A DNA stretch of 64,000 nt from Piezodorus guildinii (lineage: Eukaryota; Arthropoda; Insecta; Hemiptera; Pentatomidae), in NCBI GenBank assembly GCA_023052935.1, contig CM041292.1:43050139-43114138 (forward strand), written 5' to 3'. Each line of letters opens with the position of its first letter. Position 1 is the first letter of the stretch. This document shows positions 23,101-37,668 of the stretch, one piece after another. The position numbers and the translations under genes are program-made. Below the pieces are notes generated by a model. It searched no databases. It was not told the origin of the DNA and saw nothing but the letters and a program-made list of their open reading frames with translations.

Positions 23101-23561
23101 AACGTCAGCTTATGCAAGAAGTTGCTCTTTTTCATTTAGGAGATTTAGTTAATGTGTTCAGACATGGATCTTTAGTCATGCAAAATTTAGGTGAATCCAC
23201 AACTCCTACTACTGGCAGTGTCTTGTTTGGCACAGTTAGTGGGGCTGTTGGTGTTGTAACACAGATATCTCATGATTTATATGATTTGCTGACGGAATTG
23301 CAGGATCGTCTTGCACATATAATTAAATCTGTTGGTAGAATAGAGCATGGGTTTTGGAGATCATTTAGTACAGATGTTAAAACAGAACCAGCTGAAGGAT
23401 TCATAGATGGAGATCTTATAGAAAGTTTTCTTGATCTTCCTAGAAAAGAAATGCTAGATGTTATTTGTGGTTTACAAATTCAGAATGGTAGTGGAATGAA
23501 GCAGGATGCAACTGTAGATGATATTATAAAAATTGTTGAAGATCTTACTCGAATTCATTAA
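20129..23561 (+). CDS. DDB1: DDB1, damage-specific DNA-binding protein 1 (intronless, one apparent frameshift)
   Basis: DDB1 is the adaptor of CUL4-RING ubiquitin ligases. Its three beta-propellers (BPA, BPB, BPC) bind CUL4 and DCAF receptors, and it acts in nucleotide-excision repair and protein turnover. The product starts [20 protein letters not shown] and is collinear with animal DDB1 to the terminal LTRIH. Landmarks are [89 protein letters not shown] and [14 protein letters not shown]. The reading frame is broken once: the first part runs to the stop at 20849-20851 and the rest follows in another frame. The shift falls at T5 (20838-20842), between GQES and LYHDG; one T fewer gives continuous homology and about 1143 residues (human 1140). 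No intron interrupts 3.4 kb. AATAAA lies at 23946-23951. Assembly error and young retrocopy are both possible. Confidence 0.95.
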
Positions 23562-24012
23562 TATATATATATCTGAGTGAATATTTGTGTTTATTTATGT
23601 AAACACATATATGTCTATGTGTATATATATATTATTTCTATTTTTCTTTCTTCTTTTTTTTTAAGAAAACAAAAAAAAATTGTATAAACTGTATTTTTTG
23701 AATATTATTCTAGTTTTTAGTTTGAAAACCTAGTTACTGATTTTTTTTCTCCCCTGTTGGTAATACTTAATATTATCAAGCATTTGTTGTGCATTGTAAA
23801 TATATTAAAGATTTTTTTTAAATTTCTTGTATTTTATCCATAACAATATTGTACTTATCAAGTAATGGAAATTTATTTTTAATAATATGTATTTTACAAA
23901 ATTCTTTGTTAAATATTTCTAAGCATAAACCATAATGTACCAGCAAATAAAAAATTAATTAAAACAGATGAAGGTTATTTAGTCATTTTCATCACAATGT
24001 TATTACCAGATC
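23562..24012 (+). other. DDB1 3' UTR and downstream
   Basis: AT-rich sequence with AATAAA at 23946-23951. A pure A run begins at 24014, about 60 bp after that signal. No gene. Confidence 0.55.
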
Positions 24013-25767
<1,755 letters not shown>

Positions 25768-26172
25768 TTATGTTGTGGATACATAATATGCGACCGCCTC
25801 GAGGTACTGAACAAAAATCTTAAAAAAACAATTCATTATCATTTTCAATCTATCCTCAAGCACCTTTGAGAGGCTGCCATATGCCACACAACTATAGTCA
25901 AAGTGGAGGAAAATGAGTGATGAAACTAGGAGTGGGAGGAGGTGGCGGGAAGAGGGGTTAGAGATTTTGTTTATAGGATGGACCAAGGCTTGTTTCCAAG
26001 AAGAAGGGGAAACTAAGTTTTGGAGGGAAAAATTGTTGATGAAATAAAGGACTGGCAGGATTTCTGGAAAGCACAATTTTAATAATTTTACTGGAATTCC
26101 ATCGAAACCTAAGGAGGTAGTCCGGGATTTCATTATGATGAGGTCTGTTGGGTTGTCAATAAAAATTGTCAA
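25768..26172 (-). pseudogene. Jockey/CR1-like reverse transcriptase fragment with internal deletion
   Basis: The minus-strand frame reads FDGIPVKLLKLCFPEILPVL, then VSPSSWKQALVHPI and KISNPSS, the fingers region of a non-LTR reverse transcriptase. It jumps after SSR to a C-terminal portion (LLVSSLIFLHFDYSCVAYG), missing the catalytic palm. An internally deleted, dead copy. Confidence 0.8.
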
Positions 26173-26276
26173 AATTGAATGATGATGAAAGGGATGAGTT
26201 AGGAGAAAAGGCTTGTGAAATATAAATGTGTTTTGTAAAATAATTTACTAAGTTGTGTGCTGCCGATATGTTCGGT

Positions 26277-26350
26277 TATTTGTGCTGTGCCGGCCGGCTC
26301 CATTTATACAGGTATTGCCCTAAAAACAAATGAATAAATAAAAAAAATAC
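26277..26350 (+). repeat. LINE-like 3' tail, second copy
   Basis: TTATTTGTGCTGTGCCGGCC, then TACAGGTATTGCCC and an ACAAATGAATAAATAAAAAA tail. Same module as 6845-6912. Confidence 0.65.
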
Positions 26351-27487
26351 TCTGTTGATGTCTGTATTCATGTGCCAAGGTCAGTTTCTTTCTTTCTTTT
26401 CTAAATTTGTTTAGTTATTTTTTGAAATTGAAATGTCATAAGTGGTTTTTAAGTTTAAATTTGGGTTTGGCTTTCATCATTGCAGATTTTATTTTTTATG
26501 TACAGTTTAGATCAATAATTATTATATATTTTCTTAGATTAAATACTGTATTAGATTCTGAATTTGGTTGATATGCATCGTTTTTAATTTTCTTTACATC
26601 TTATTTGCGATTAATACAAAATTTGTCTCGGAAAATTTGAATTATTTGATGAACCTATATTAATAAAGTTGACAACTGTTGGAGAGAAAATTTACAAGAC
26701 TTTTTGCCTCTTATATCTAGAAAAATCTGAATTTATCTTTCTTTAGATTCTTCTCCGTAATGATTTTTGGTATTAATGAACGCTTCATATTTTTGACGGT
26801 TAGGACAAAATACTTTCCCAGTCGTGTGATTTACCAATGGTTTGAAATTTAAGATTATTCATACATTAGGAAATATAGAAATTTTATGAATACAAACTTT
26901 AGCTCAGCCTCGTATTCTATGGATTTGCTTTTCATACGTTGGGTTTCAGATGTACAAGCCTGAAACACACTGGAAACTATTTCCAACAATCCAAAAATAC
27001 TATAAATATAGGTATAATTAGGGATGTAAGAGGATCGTGACGATTGAAATGGACGAATAAAAAATCGTTTGTTTGAATAATGAAAGCTCACCCGAGGATA
27101 GTAATAATCACTCTTGATGTTTGGTTTGTGGAAGTGAGATATACTGCAGAAATGCATTTTTATAATATCGTCATCAAACCTCAGTCTTTCTGAAGTCAAC
27201 TTTTAATGCATTGGTAATTACTTAAAAATCCGCCAGTTTCAAAATTACGTTTTAATCTTAACTTTGTCCATACATGTTAGTACCTGAACACCTACCTCTT
27301 TTGGATCTCTTTGGTTAAAACTGGCTACCATCATTGAAGTTTAAATTTGTTTCTTGAATTTCTTTCCAACCACAGTGTTGGAGAAGTTTTGTGGACTGTT
27401 AATTTGTAAAAGTAAAAGACACGTGTAATATAATTATAATTCTGAATAGACTCTGATTTTAGTTTAGTGTTTAGAGTTAATTTTGAA
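26351..27487. other. Intergenic region upstream of TRMT61A
   Basis: No repeat was matched. A minus-strand frame (27199-26855) of about 114 codons resembles no family known to me. The TRMT61A promoter should be in the last few hundred bases. Confidence 0.4.
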
Positions 27488-30449
27488 ATGAGTTTTATTT
27501 GTAATAAAGAAATCATTGAAGAAGGAGACACAGCTATTTTATACTTGAGTGCTAATAATTTACATGCCATTAAAGTACTCCCCCAAATAAAAAATAAACA
27601 TGGTGAAAGTGTTGAAAACGTTTTTCAAACAACATATGGTGCTCTTAAAGTAGCCTCATTAATTGGAACAAAGTATGGATCTAAAATTCAACTTTCTAGG
27701 GGTTGGGCTTTTATATTGTACCCTACTCCAGAACTTTGGACTCTAACTCTTCCACATAGGACTCAAATAATATATACCCCTGACATCAGTGTGATTATAT
27801 TTCAGCTCGGAATTAAACCAGGATCTTTTGTTATAGAATCAGGTTGGTAGTACAATTGTTTAATTATTTCTCTTATTTCTGTGCTCTGAGGTCTTTCGAC
27901 AGTGCTTTTCATAAGATTTATTAAATTAATCATATGTGATCTTTAAACCCATTATCTTTAAACATGAGTTGTGCCCCAGGCACAATGAGATGCCATGCGA
28001 CAATCCAACCGGTGCATCTCATCTACTGCTGGGACTGACACTGTACATCAAGCAGTAAAAGTGTTTTTTTAAGCTTGAATTAATAATTATCGCTTCACAA
28101 GTCTGTTTCCTAATTCTGTGTTTGTTATCTTTAAGATTGATATATGTAATATCATATGAAGTGAAAATACAGAATGTAATACTTTGCAAATAGCTTTCTT
28201 TAAACTCCGAAGTTACGTTAAAGTCATTAAGATATTTCCTTGATGGGTCCAAAAATACAGCGCAAGGTCTTCCTTTCATAGATAAGAAGCTCTCTCTCTT
28301 CTAAATTAGTCAGGGTCCATATCTCAGAAGCATACCTCAAATCTGATCTTATTAGTGTTTTATAAAGAAGGCACTTGGTCTAACGAGACAAAGTCTTATT
28401 GATAAGGTGCTTTCTGAGGCCAAAATAGCAGCAATTGGCCAGTCTTAAGACTCTTCTTATTCGAATTAACAACTATGGAGCCTAAATATGTAAATCGGTT
28501 CACATTTTCTAATGTGAATGGTCCTATGGTGACAGGCTCTCTGATGTAATCATCTCGTCAACTTGGTTTTTCTTTATTTATAGTAAGCCCAATTTCTGCA
28601 GCCTTTTACATTAAGTTAAGAAAAGCATTGTTTAAGGCTTCTAGAGACCTGGCTACGATATCCAAATCTGCTTAGCTAAGCACCTGTACCATCCTATCAT
28701 AAATGATTCTTGTGGTTCCTATACCAGCTTTTCTTATTACCCTCTCTTAGGCAATATTAAAGAGTAGGCTAGCTAGGGCATCACCCTGTTTCAATCCTCT
28801 CCTTGCAATGAATTCGGGAGATATCCAGTTGCACCCGGACTGCACACCTAAGATCATTCATAGTAATTTGAATTATATGGATAAGCTTTGATGGGATTCC
28901 GAACTTGTGCAAAGCTTCATAGAGCTTAGGACTCTTGATGCTGTTGTATGCGCTTTGGAAATCTATAAAAAGGTGGTGGGTCACCATTCTATACTCCATG
29001 CCTTTTTCCAGAATCATACGCTGTTGGAATATCTGATTCACCATGGATTTACCCCTTCTAAATCCTGACTGATATTTGCCAGTTTTGCGTTCAGTGAATG
29101 GGAGGAGCTTCATAAAGAGGTAAGATAGCACTTTATATGCACACTGTAGGAGTGTCATGCCACCATAATTGTCACATTTCAAGACAAACCCCTTCTTATG
29201 TATTGGGCATATATTACCCTTTCTGCAATCTGCAGATATTTCCTCTCCAATCCAGATTGACAAAATAATGTCAGAGATGACTTTATGCAGTCTTTCACTT
29301 CCCTGTTTTAATAGTTCAACTGGTTGTTATTTTTAAGTTTATTTATTGCTTCAATGACTTCCTCAAATTCTGGAGGGTTGATATCCTCATCTTCACCAAT
29401 GTCTGTGTCTTGCACTTCTTCTATCCCAGTGTTTTCAGTTAGCAACGAATTGAAGAGTCTTGACCATCCAGTCAGTACTTCAGACAGATCTGTAATTAAG
29501 GAGCCATCCTCATTTCTACAAGCAGTTATATGAGGTTTGAACTTACCTTCGCTCTATTTCACCAAGCGATAAAATATTCTGACATCATTCAAACCTCTAT
29601 ATTTCTGTATTTTTTTAAATAGCTCCAACTTCCTCAGCTTTTTCTTTTTTCTAGTAATCCTCTTCTCATTTCGACGTCTGGCTCTATATTCTTCCGAAGT
29701 CAGCTGTGTGTGCTTTTTCTGGACCATGTTCTTATAGGCCTTGTTTTTCTTCTCTGTAACAACTGCACATTCATCATCGAACCATAGTGATCTTTTCATT
29801 CTTTCTGCTATTCTTTATCAGTCTGTGTCGAGCTTGTCATTCTTATTATCCTGCCTCTCTGATTGTTTGTGAGCAGGCACTCCTCTGGTCATGAGTTGCG
29901 CCTTCCATTATTGTTTCTGCAAGGAGTTTGTCCAATTTCTTCCTTTGTGCACTGTTTGCTTCGGGCTCCTTTAACTTGGACATGTTTATATTTTACTGTT
30001 TATTGGCTCATATTTTTTTGCATTTGATATGCATGCTTTGGTTTTAGATATCACTAATTAGTGATCAGTATCCATATTTGCACCTTTATATCTTCTGCAG
30101 CTGATCAGGTTATTGAATATACAGTAACTATAAACTCTATTTATGTATGTATTTTGATTGAATTGATTTATTTTAGGAACAGGAAGTGGCTCATTAACTC
30201 ATGCTCTTGCAAGAACTGTTCAACCTAATGGGACTGTTAGAACTTTTGACTTCCATGAAACTAGGTTTAATGTAGCTAAGGAAGAATTTGAAGACCATGG
30301 GATTTCCAATGTGGTGACTGTGGGCCATCGTGATGTATGTAATGATGGATTTGGGGAAGAGGTTGATGGCATGGCTGATGCAGTATTTCTTGATCTACCA
30401 CATCCATGGCTTGTTGTTAAACATGCTTGTAAAGCTATGAAACCAGAAG
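27488..30449 (+). CDS. TRMT61A: tRNA (adenine-58-N1)-methyltransferase catalytic subunit, 5' two exons only
   Basis: TRMT61A with TRMT6 forms the nuclear enzyme that makes m1A58 in the tRNA T-loop. Exon 1 (27488-27842) encodes MSFICNKEIIEEGDTAILYL, RGWAFILYPTPELWTLTLPH and RTQIIYTPDISVIIFQLGIK, and ends VIES plus one base. Exon 2 (30177-30449) continues with GTGSGSLTHALARTVQPNG, TFDFHETRFNVAKEEFEDH and ADAVFLDLPHPW. The split glycine-rich GTGSGS is SAM-binding motif I, and DLPHPW is the conserved substrate-side motif. Exon 2 ends at AAACCAGAAG with a GTATGC donor, phase 1. The remaining third of the protein (the expected FCSFSPCIEQ block onward) was not found in the 33 kb to the right. The start was chosen at 27488 because MSF matches the family start. 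Confidence 0.94.
28270..30060 (-). pseudogene. RTE-type LINE remnant filling TRMT61A intron 1
   Basis: On the minus strand, in coding order: a linker (about 29799-29554) with KRSLWFDDECAVVTEKKNKA and a Lys/Arg-rich helix; then reverse transcriptase (29263-28781) with CRKGNICPIHKKG, YQSGFRRGKSMVNQIF and HHLFIDFQSAYNSI; then broken downstream pieces ending near 28280 with LYKTLIRSDLRYASEIWTLT. The catalytic FADD segment falls in degraded sequence. The endonuclease is missing or beyond recognition. It is inserted antisense to the host gene. Confidence 0.87.
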
Positions 30450-30782
30450 GTATGCTTTTCATTAAGATCTTAAATAGGTTTTTTATATAAATATATATTT
30501 TTGAAGTAATAATTATGAATGAATATGAATAATGACTCTCGATAATTGATTTTATTCATTTGAAAATATATATATGCTACGAATTTCTCCTTTTGAGTGA
30601 TTCATGATTGGAAAATCAAAAAGAGGTTAAATAGCTCTTAAAATAACCTATCATTGTTCTATTAATAAAGTTATGAAAATAATAAGATGAAATAAAAAAA
30701 TTATTTCTTACAAACAGGTGTTATAGACAGTAGTTTCAATGCCAATCATTTCAATGGCAAGGACCCCTAAATCCTAAATATA

Positions 30783-30846
<64 letters not shown>

Positions 30847-31892
30847 TATTTATGTATATATTTATTTAGATTTTTGGCTAACTTTACCGTTACACATTTT
30901 ATGTAAATTACCTCCACTGACACTCTTAGAAATGGCCTAGTTGTTGAAGTGGAAATGTAGAAAAACCAGGCTTTAGTAGTTTAATTCAATCAGTGAAACA
31001 TTGAATAACTAAAATTTAATGTTGTACTGGCAGATAACTATAGAATTTTTTAAAAGTGATGGAAAATCCTTCGTTATGTCCTTCAGTAGGAATGGCGGTG
31101 CAGAACCTGTACCTACAATTAGCAAGGTTACCCATCCTAAAAAAATCTGGATAATCAAAATTTATGATTTCCTCTATAGTATCGTCCTATTAGTCACAGC
31201 AACATACAATGATATTAAATGAATTAAAATAAACTAAAATTTAAAACTTATGCAAGAAAAGTATTTAATCAAATACAAATAAAGAAATAGAAAATTGTCT
31301 ATTATCCTCTGATAAAATTCTGTCCTTTGAGCTCATTATTTTTGAAATGTTAGAAAATGACCAATTTGATGATTGTGTAATGGCTGTCCCCTGTCAGTGA
31401 TAATAAGTAATTTTATCACTTAGAATGTAGACTTTGTCTGTGTAGAGCTTGTCATTCTTATTAAAAGCTAAGAATTCACAAATATTTTAAGTGAAGTTCA
31501 TTTAAAATTAATTTTTAATGATCAATCTCGGACCCAGTGAACATCGTCCACTAGTTGGGAACCACTTTTAGACAATATGTGATAAGTAGAGATAAATCCT
31601 TTTTCTGTAATCAAGTATAAGGCATTTTTCTTCTTCATGCATTTTTTTGTGATTTATTTCTCAGATGGCTGTTGAGTAAGGATTAATAAGTTTGATTTGA
31701 TATGTTCAAACTGATTATGTCACTATCCTAGTTCAGTTCAATTGGTAAGCTTTTAATTTATTTTATCAAAAGAAGGTCCCGTCACAATCCTATCTGTATT
31801 GATGTTCTTGATTCCTATCACCCATCTTTAACTTCTCCAAGATCTTTTATCATATAATTTTGTAAATTTATAGGACAACTGTTTTATGAAAT

Positions 31893-31933
<41 letters not shown>

Positions 31934-32019
31934 CTGTACCTATACAAACCTATGAAGGGTCTTGTGTTCAACATATAGATATTTGAACTGTTTCTAGACC
32001 ATGCAATAAAGTGATTAAA
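30450..32019. other. TRMT61A intron or downstream: simple repeats
   Basis: It contains a (TA)n tract at about 30786-30842 and an A35 run at 31897-31931. No third TRMT61A exon and no other coding segment were recognised. Confidence 0.6.
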
Positions 32020-32212
32020 ATCACCCGGTTTTTTTCTCTAATTTTTTGTTACCCTCTTTTAGAGGGTCTTCACACCACACACCACAGGGCCTTCTCCTGG
32101 CTGAAATAAAAGAATCAATAATTGTTTTGCCATAGCTGAGATTCAAACCTGGGCCCTGAACAATATTAAAGTAGTGTTCTATCCACTTGACCATGCCTCT
32201 CCTGTATAAAGA
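32020..32212 (-). mobile_element. tRNA-derived SINE, minus orientation
   Basis: Read on the minus strand: GGAGAGGCATGGTCAAGTGG, then ATAGAACACT as A box region, and GGTTTGAATCTC as B box. The tail includes GCCAGGAGAAGGCCCTGTGG and GTGTGAAGACCCTC. A related head is on the plus strand at 39852-39925. Confidence 0.7.
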
Positions 32213-32639
32213 GTATATAATCATATGATTTAGTTGTAGTATTTAATTTGGTTATAAAGTATAAATTACCAGTTAATTTGATTCACTATTCTCTAAGAAT
32301 GACGAGATTCATTTTTTCTTAGGATGATGTTCATTTTCGTAAAGTTCAAGTAGTTAAACTGTTCTCTTTTTATTGACGCAACAGATGCATGTAACTGTCA
32401 TTGGCTTGCTCAATCACCCTGCCACAGGCAGTCCTAACATGTGCTGTGCTCACTCCTGCTTGTGTTAGGTCTGAAAGGACTCTATCCTTTCAGTGTGATC
32501 TCTGAATCCTCTGCAATCTTTCAACCCGAGTAAGGCCCAATCAATCCACTCCATTCCCTGCAACCTGGCAAAGTTAGAGATACTCTAATCTCAATGTTCA
32601 GCTTATAGTTAAAAATTTCTGTGGAGGTGCTAAGTTTTA

Positions 32640-33005
32640 TTTTATTTAACATGTCCGTGAATGCTTCTTAGAATCTTTCTCTCCACCTTAAGTGGAACAG
32701 ACTTGTTGAGCGAGTTGATCATTGGTCATTGGTCTTGGTCTCCTTCAACCGTTTCCTCCAATCGTCATGGTCTTCCCATCCAGCTCCTAACTCCCAGCAT
32801 GCTGCTAGTGTCCACTGCCACACCATCCGACCATCTTAACCTTGGTCTTCCTCTTCTTCTTATCCCATGGATCGGCTGAGTGAGCAATATTTTGGGCTTT
32901 TCTCCATTTGCCATCCTGGCAATATGCCCTGCGTATCTTAAGCATCTTAACTTCATAGCCTGGACCACATCAGCTTCTCCAAAAGTGATATCTATTAGCA
33001 TCCCT
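32640..33005 (-). pseudogene. LINE C-terminal fragment
   Basis: The minus frame LRCLRYAGHIARMANGEKPK, then RRRGRPRLRWSDGV and LGVRSWMGRP is the characteristic C-terminal end of RTE/L1-like insect LINE ORF2 (family form LRWAGHVARM...GRPRLRW...LGVRNW). It is followed by stops and a truncated 3' region. Confidence 0.85.
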
Positions 33006-34060
33006 TATTGAAAATTCCTTCAAGTTAAAAAAGTTGATTTTGATGAAATATTATTGGTAAAGTTGTGAAACTATGGAACTCGAAAACGGTTTAGTTTAGA
33101 GTTATTTTATTTTGTGTGAATTGTATAAACAACTTTTAAGTTCGTATTTTTTCTCCTCTTTGATATATCACTTGTTATTGTATCTATTATTTATATAAAA
33201 CTGTCTCCAATAAAAATTTGATTTCTTATTTTGCTGAAGGTATGTGCTGAATATAATATAATGAAAATTTCTTTCTGTTTTATTGTAATAATTAACTATA
33301 GTTGATTTTACTCTGGAGAGAAATGCTTTATTTATTGCTATTGCTGCCCCAATACAATTTGCTCATAACACAGCATGCTTATTGTTGTGTATTTCAAAAC
33401 TTACAACTATTCACAATTCACAATTTTATTAGTTAATCATTACACAAGTTTCAATATCGAACAAATCTGAAAAATGTGGAATTATATTAAAAACATGTGT
33501 TTTTTCTTTCTATAAACATATTGTTTTATCGTCACATATCGATTAACATTTTAATATATAACACTTATGAATTTGATGTCAATGCTTATGTGGATGAAAA
33601 ATCAATCCACGCACATATTGTATTTTAACTTATTTTAGTGAATTAATTTTATAGTCCCATTTATTGCATAGCAATATTCATTTTCTGTTTATTTTTTTAA
33701 AAACCACTGATTCAATATTTTTGGAAAACTGAACTATTTTTAGAAATAATAGTTGTTGCTTATTTCACAATAGTGATTAAATTTTATTTGAAAAGAAAAG
33801 AAATTACAAACTTCGGAATAGTTTTTAAAATTGTATACCTAAGTTACTATTTGCCTTTTTAAATATATAAGAGAACAATTTTTGAAAGGAAGGAAACCAG
33901 TGAATGAATTCTTCATCTCTGGAGTTAAAATATGTATTTAGCACTGGAAATTGGATTATGTTAATAAAATATTATTAATAAAATAAAATAAGGAGGACTA
34001 TTTTATTAAGATAACAAAAAAAGTTTGATTGAAAATTTTTCCTAGAAATAAGGTAAGAAC
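33006..34060. other. AT-rich stretch, nothing recognised
   Basis: No repeat copy, splice-bounded exon or RNA gene could be identified. Very high A+T throughout. Confidence 0.4.
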
Positions 34061-34860
34061 AGTTTATGACTATTATAGCTATTATTATATTGCTGAAATC
34101 ATCAACAAATAGGTTGATTAGTAAAACAACAAAAAAACAATTAAAAATGACTCATTTTTGTTGGAAGCTGTTCCTTCTTATTCCTCCTCGGTGTATTTCA
34201 GCATGGAGGGGTCTCATCAATCCATTTCCACCAGCCATCGCTGTCCTTTGTCAGCGTCCTCAAAACACCCACCTGCTTGCCTCTCTTTTCTCCTATCCTA
34301 GTGATCTTGTCTATGTTTTTCGAGGTCGACCCCTTGGCCTTATGTCGGTCAGTCTTGCCTCAAAGAATTTTCAGGCCTTGCTTTTGTTGTTCCTCCTAAT
34401 TACATGACCAAACCATTTGAGCCCTTTACTTTCTAAAGTTTTTAACAATGTTATCGCACATAAATATTCCCTAATCCGTTACAGATGTGGTATCTTCTGG
34501 TTCCGCCAACTACTTTTCTTAGGTATTTCATTTCGGATGTGGTCAGTCTGCTTTTATGCTGATAAAGTAGGATCCAGCTTTCGCTGTAGAGATGGAAGGT
34601 GCATGCAGCGTGTTATGTATGGCCATTATTGTCTTATTTTCGACCTCTCGTTTCCCTATGACAGTGTTATAGATTTGAAAATTTCAATTGTACCTATGCC
34701 TGGAGTTCCAGGTGCCAGTGGACAGGTTAGAGATGCTGGATCACTCTCTCAGAAATGCAACAGGAGAGCCTGAAATTCTCCCCACATGTCCTGGAAAATA
34801 TCCCCTGAACTACATCCTCATAACACACTGTCATCATCGTGTGAAGTATGAATTGTTTGG
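34061..34860 (-). pseudogene. Second LINE C-terminal fragment
   Basis: Minus-strand pieces read LKWFGHVIRRNNKSKALKIL, TDRHKAKGSTSKNIDKI and RTLTKDSDGWWKWIDETPP, with frame breaks between. This is the end of an ORF2 from a LINE different from the one at 32640-33005. Plus-strand open frames here are shadows. Confidence 0.75.
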
Positions 34861-36802
34861 CTAGAGAGAAAATGCACCTGTTTTGATGAAGTATATTGCA
34901 AATATCCAGATGCTGACGTTGTAGCGTTTCCTAAAACAGAAAAGTCAGCAATTATTCTGGGTTCTTTTTTAAGATACAAAATACCTTATTTAGATTAAGA
35001 TACCTTTATCAGGACAAGTAAGGTAGAAAGGGAAATTTATGATAAATATATCTCTTTCCTTAAGGAAAAGTTACATAAGGGCTTCGGAAAGAGAGACTTC
35101 TACTTGAAGGACCTTTGGTTTGGAGCTCGTTGAACTGTGCCCAACTCGATGAGGATCTTCTTAGAGCAGTGGTTCCAAGAAAGCGATCCACTGACTGCTG
35201 GGAATTCACGGGCAATGTCCACAATGGGAAATAAGGAAATTATTTTATATTACCTTAAGGTGCAATATTTGTGAAGCCTTGACTTGTAATAAGAGTCATA
35301 CATCCTCTGTAGAGACACATTGAGCATTTATAGTGAGATTACTGCTAGTGATCACTAATAAGTGACGGGTATTGGACAATCACAAGCATACAGTTTTTTA
35401 ACATTTCGAAAACATAATGAGCTTAAAAGAAAGATGTAACTTTGCATAAGATGATAAACAATATTTGATTTCATAATGAGTATTGGAATGAATAATTAGT
35501 TTTAAATTTTATTAATTCAATATTTCATGGACGGAAGTAAACTCTTAGAACTTCTTTTTTCTTTATTTCCATTTTCTCTACTTGACCGTTTTGGGCATAA
35601 TGAGTTTTGGTATCTGTGCTATTTCACATGAAATTTAGTCCGTTGTGTCGCTGTCCAAGTAATGGTGGAGCTAAACCATCCAGTTTATATCAGATATGAG
35701 GGAGTCATTAATATAATAATTAATATATTAGAGGTGGTATTTGTCACTGATGAAGTGATTAGATAAAGGGGTCTGTAAAATGTTTTTGTTGGAAATCACT
35801 GTCATAGAGAATCTCAGTGTGGGTGAATATTAAGGATATAGCGAAGCTTGTCGAAAATATAATACTTGACTTCTTAGGTATCATGTGTATATGAGGATGT
35901 GTATATGTATATGTATATGTTATTCAATATGATTATGTGTAAAATGTTCTCATCATGCTAAGAGAGTTTTTTTATTTGTGTAATCGATATGAAAAACTAA
36001 TATTAAAAATGTAATTAGGTTATATCATATATTATACTTGTTCAAGATTATTTTTAAAAAATATGTTTTTTAAGCCATTAATCTTGTATGCTGTTGTGCA
36101 GCATTACTTTATAAATGAAGTGTTTTCTCTCTTTCTTTAGGATGGATTTGATGAAACACTGGATCGCATATCTCTAGTATTTGACCAAATATCGTGAGCC
36201 TTCATTGAAATGTTTGTGTTTTAGGATAATTACTTTTGCACATGAGCAAGCGAGTGTAGAATTTGAAGACATTAATTTTTAAACAATTTTACTCTAATTC
36301 TTTAACCTCTCTTCAACTTGAATACCAATCAGGGTAGCCGTTTTTGAAATAAAGTCTTATTAAGGGATATGCATCGGTTGCACTAGCTAAAATCTGTAAA
36401 AAATTTAAAAAGATATCTAGTGCCTTTTTTGGTGAATAGATGCTCCTAGCTTCTTCCTTTTTTAAATTAAGGGTGTGCTAAACATTGAGAGAAGAGTTAG
36501 ATGAAACTTCGTGAGAGCTAGGTATAGTAAGAGTTCACAAATGTAGCGGGAGAGGAGGAAGGCATATTATAAAAAATATATCCACAATAAAATATCTCAT
36601 TTCATTAAATTTTTCCTATAGCTCCTCCGGATTTTTTTAAGCCAGAGTGGAAAGGCCAACATTTATTCTATGGAACACAATTTCCGCCCTGGCCGGATTT
36701 GAGTCGTTGCTAATATGACGCACGATCAATGATAATTTACAGGATTAATTTACATTTTATAGCACGAGTAGATAATTAATATTATTTTAAATTAGTCATT
36801 AT
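34861..36802. other. Gene-free stretch
   Basis: No confident exon. A TTTCTTTAG followed by a short open segment to TGA (36141-36199) looks like an acceptor plus terminal mini-exon, but it joins no known gene in phase. Confidence 0.35.
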
Positions 36803-37668
36803 TACTTTCACTTACCTACCTATGAAATATAAAGTAAGGAAAAGTATTGCGATCGTGAAATGTACGTTTTAGGGTCCTCTGAGTCCAAATGCCCAAGTCC
36901 CGAAAAAAAGCCTGTGTGTGGTAAGCCTAGCGCAAAAACGATAAGTCGTACGAAACTGCAATTTCATATTTAAGACAACTATACGCCCGAAATGTTGCAG
37001 CAACTTTTTCATCAAAGAAGAGCCACTTTATACCATGCATTTTGCACCTTTTTACGATTTTGTCAAAAACAGCTCTAACGATTTGAATTAAAATCGCTAT
37101 ATTGATGTAGAATTTGATGGGCTTTAATTTAATGTAGGTTTCATTCTGATTGAAATAGTCTGACAGGGCTTATATGCCAATATTTTCTTCCTCCAAACTA
37201 CCTTAAATTTTGTGCATTCCAAAAGATTAACCATATCATCTTAATGAGATCGATGATGGAGGGCTAAATGTACAAATTGGACGAATTTGATGACCAACTG
37301 AAGGATAAATGAGCAAAACTATTTATTAATGTAATTTTTGTTTTTTTGATGATAAGAACAGTGATATTGATGTATAATATACCGTTAGAAAGAAAAATAT
37401 TTTAGAAAAAATGTTATATATATTAAAAATATTATACACAAAAATGTAAAAAGTAATATAATGTAACGAATACGGAATAAACTTATTACTGAATAAGAAT
37501 TGAGTATAGTTGTATTATTTAATCTAAATCATATGTTTCCGACAAAAATGAGTATACGTTTAATTAAAATCAACTTTCACTATTTTTCAAGTTGAAGTAC
37601 GTTTAAAAGTTTTTAAATTGATATTAACAATCGAAGTAAGTGAAAGTCGTGTGTTGACCGCACCAGAT
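36803..37668 (-). mobile_element. 0.9-kb repeat family, copy C (full length, inverted)
   Basis: The left edge TACTTTCACTTACCTACC and right edge AAGTAAGTGAAAGTCGTGTG, then TTGACCGCACCAGA are the inverted ends of copy B. Internal blocks ACCATGCATTTTGCACCTTT and TAATGTAGGTTTCATTCTGA match inverted copy B. About 866 bp, no ORF. Confidence 0.8.

Noticed and set aside
20129..23561. Calling DDB1 a pseudogene
   Set aside because: Only one indel in a homopolymer over 1143 codons, with high conservation on both sides; a sequencing error is the simpler reading.
26855..27199. 114-codon minus-strand ORF upstream of TRMT61A
   Set aside because: No family resemblance and no supporting splice or promoter signal; kept only as an unassigned region.
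34066..34773. Two plus-strand ORFs of 113 and 118 codons
   Set aside because: Opposite-strand shadows of LINE C-terminal peptides such as DSDGWWKWIDETPP.
36141..36199. Possible terminal exon (TTTCTTTAG followed by GATGGATTTGATGAAACACT to TGA)
   Set aside because: It does not continue TRMT61A in phase (gives an immediate stop) and does not resemble its C-terminus.
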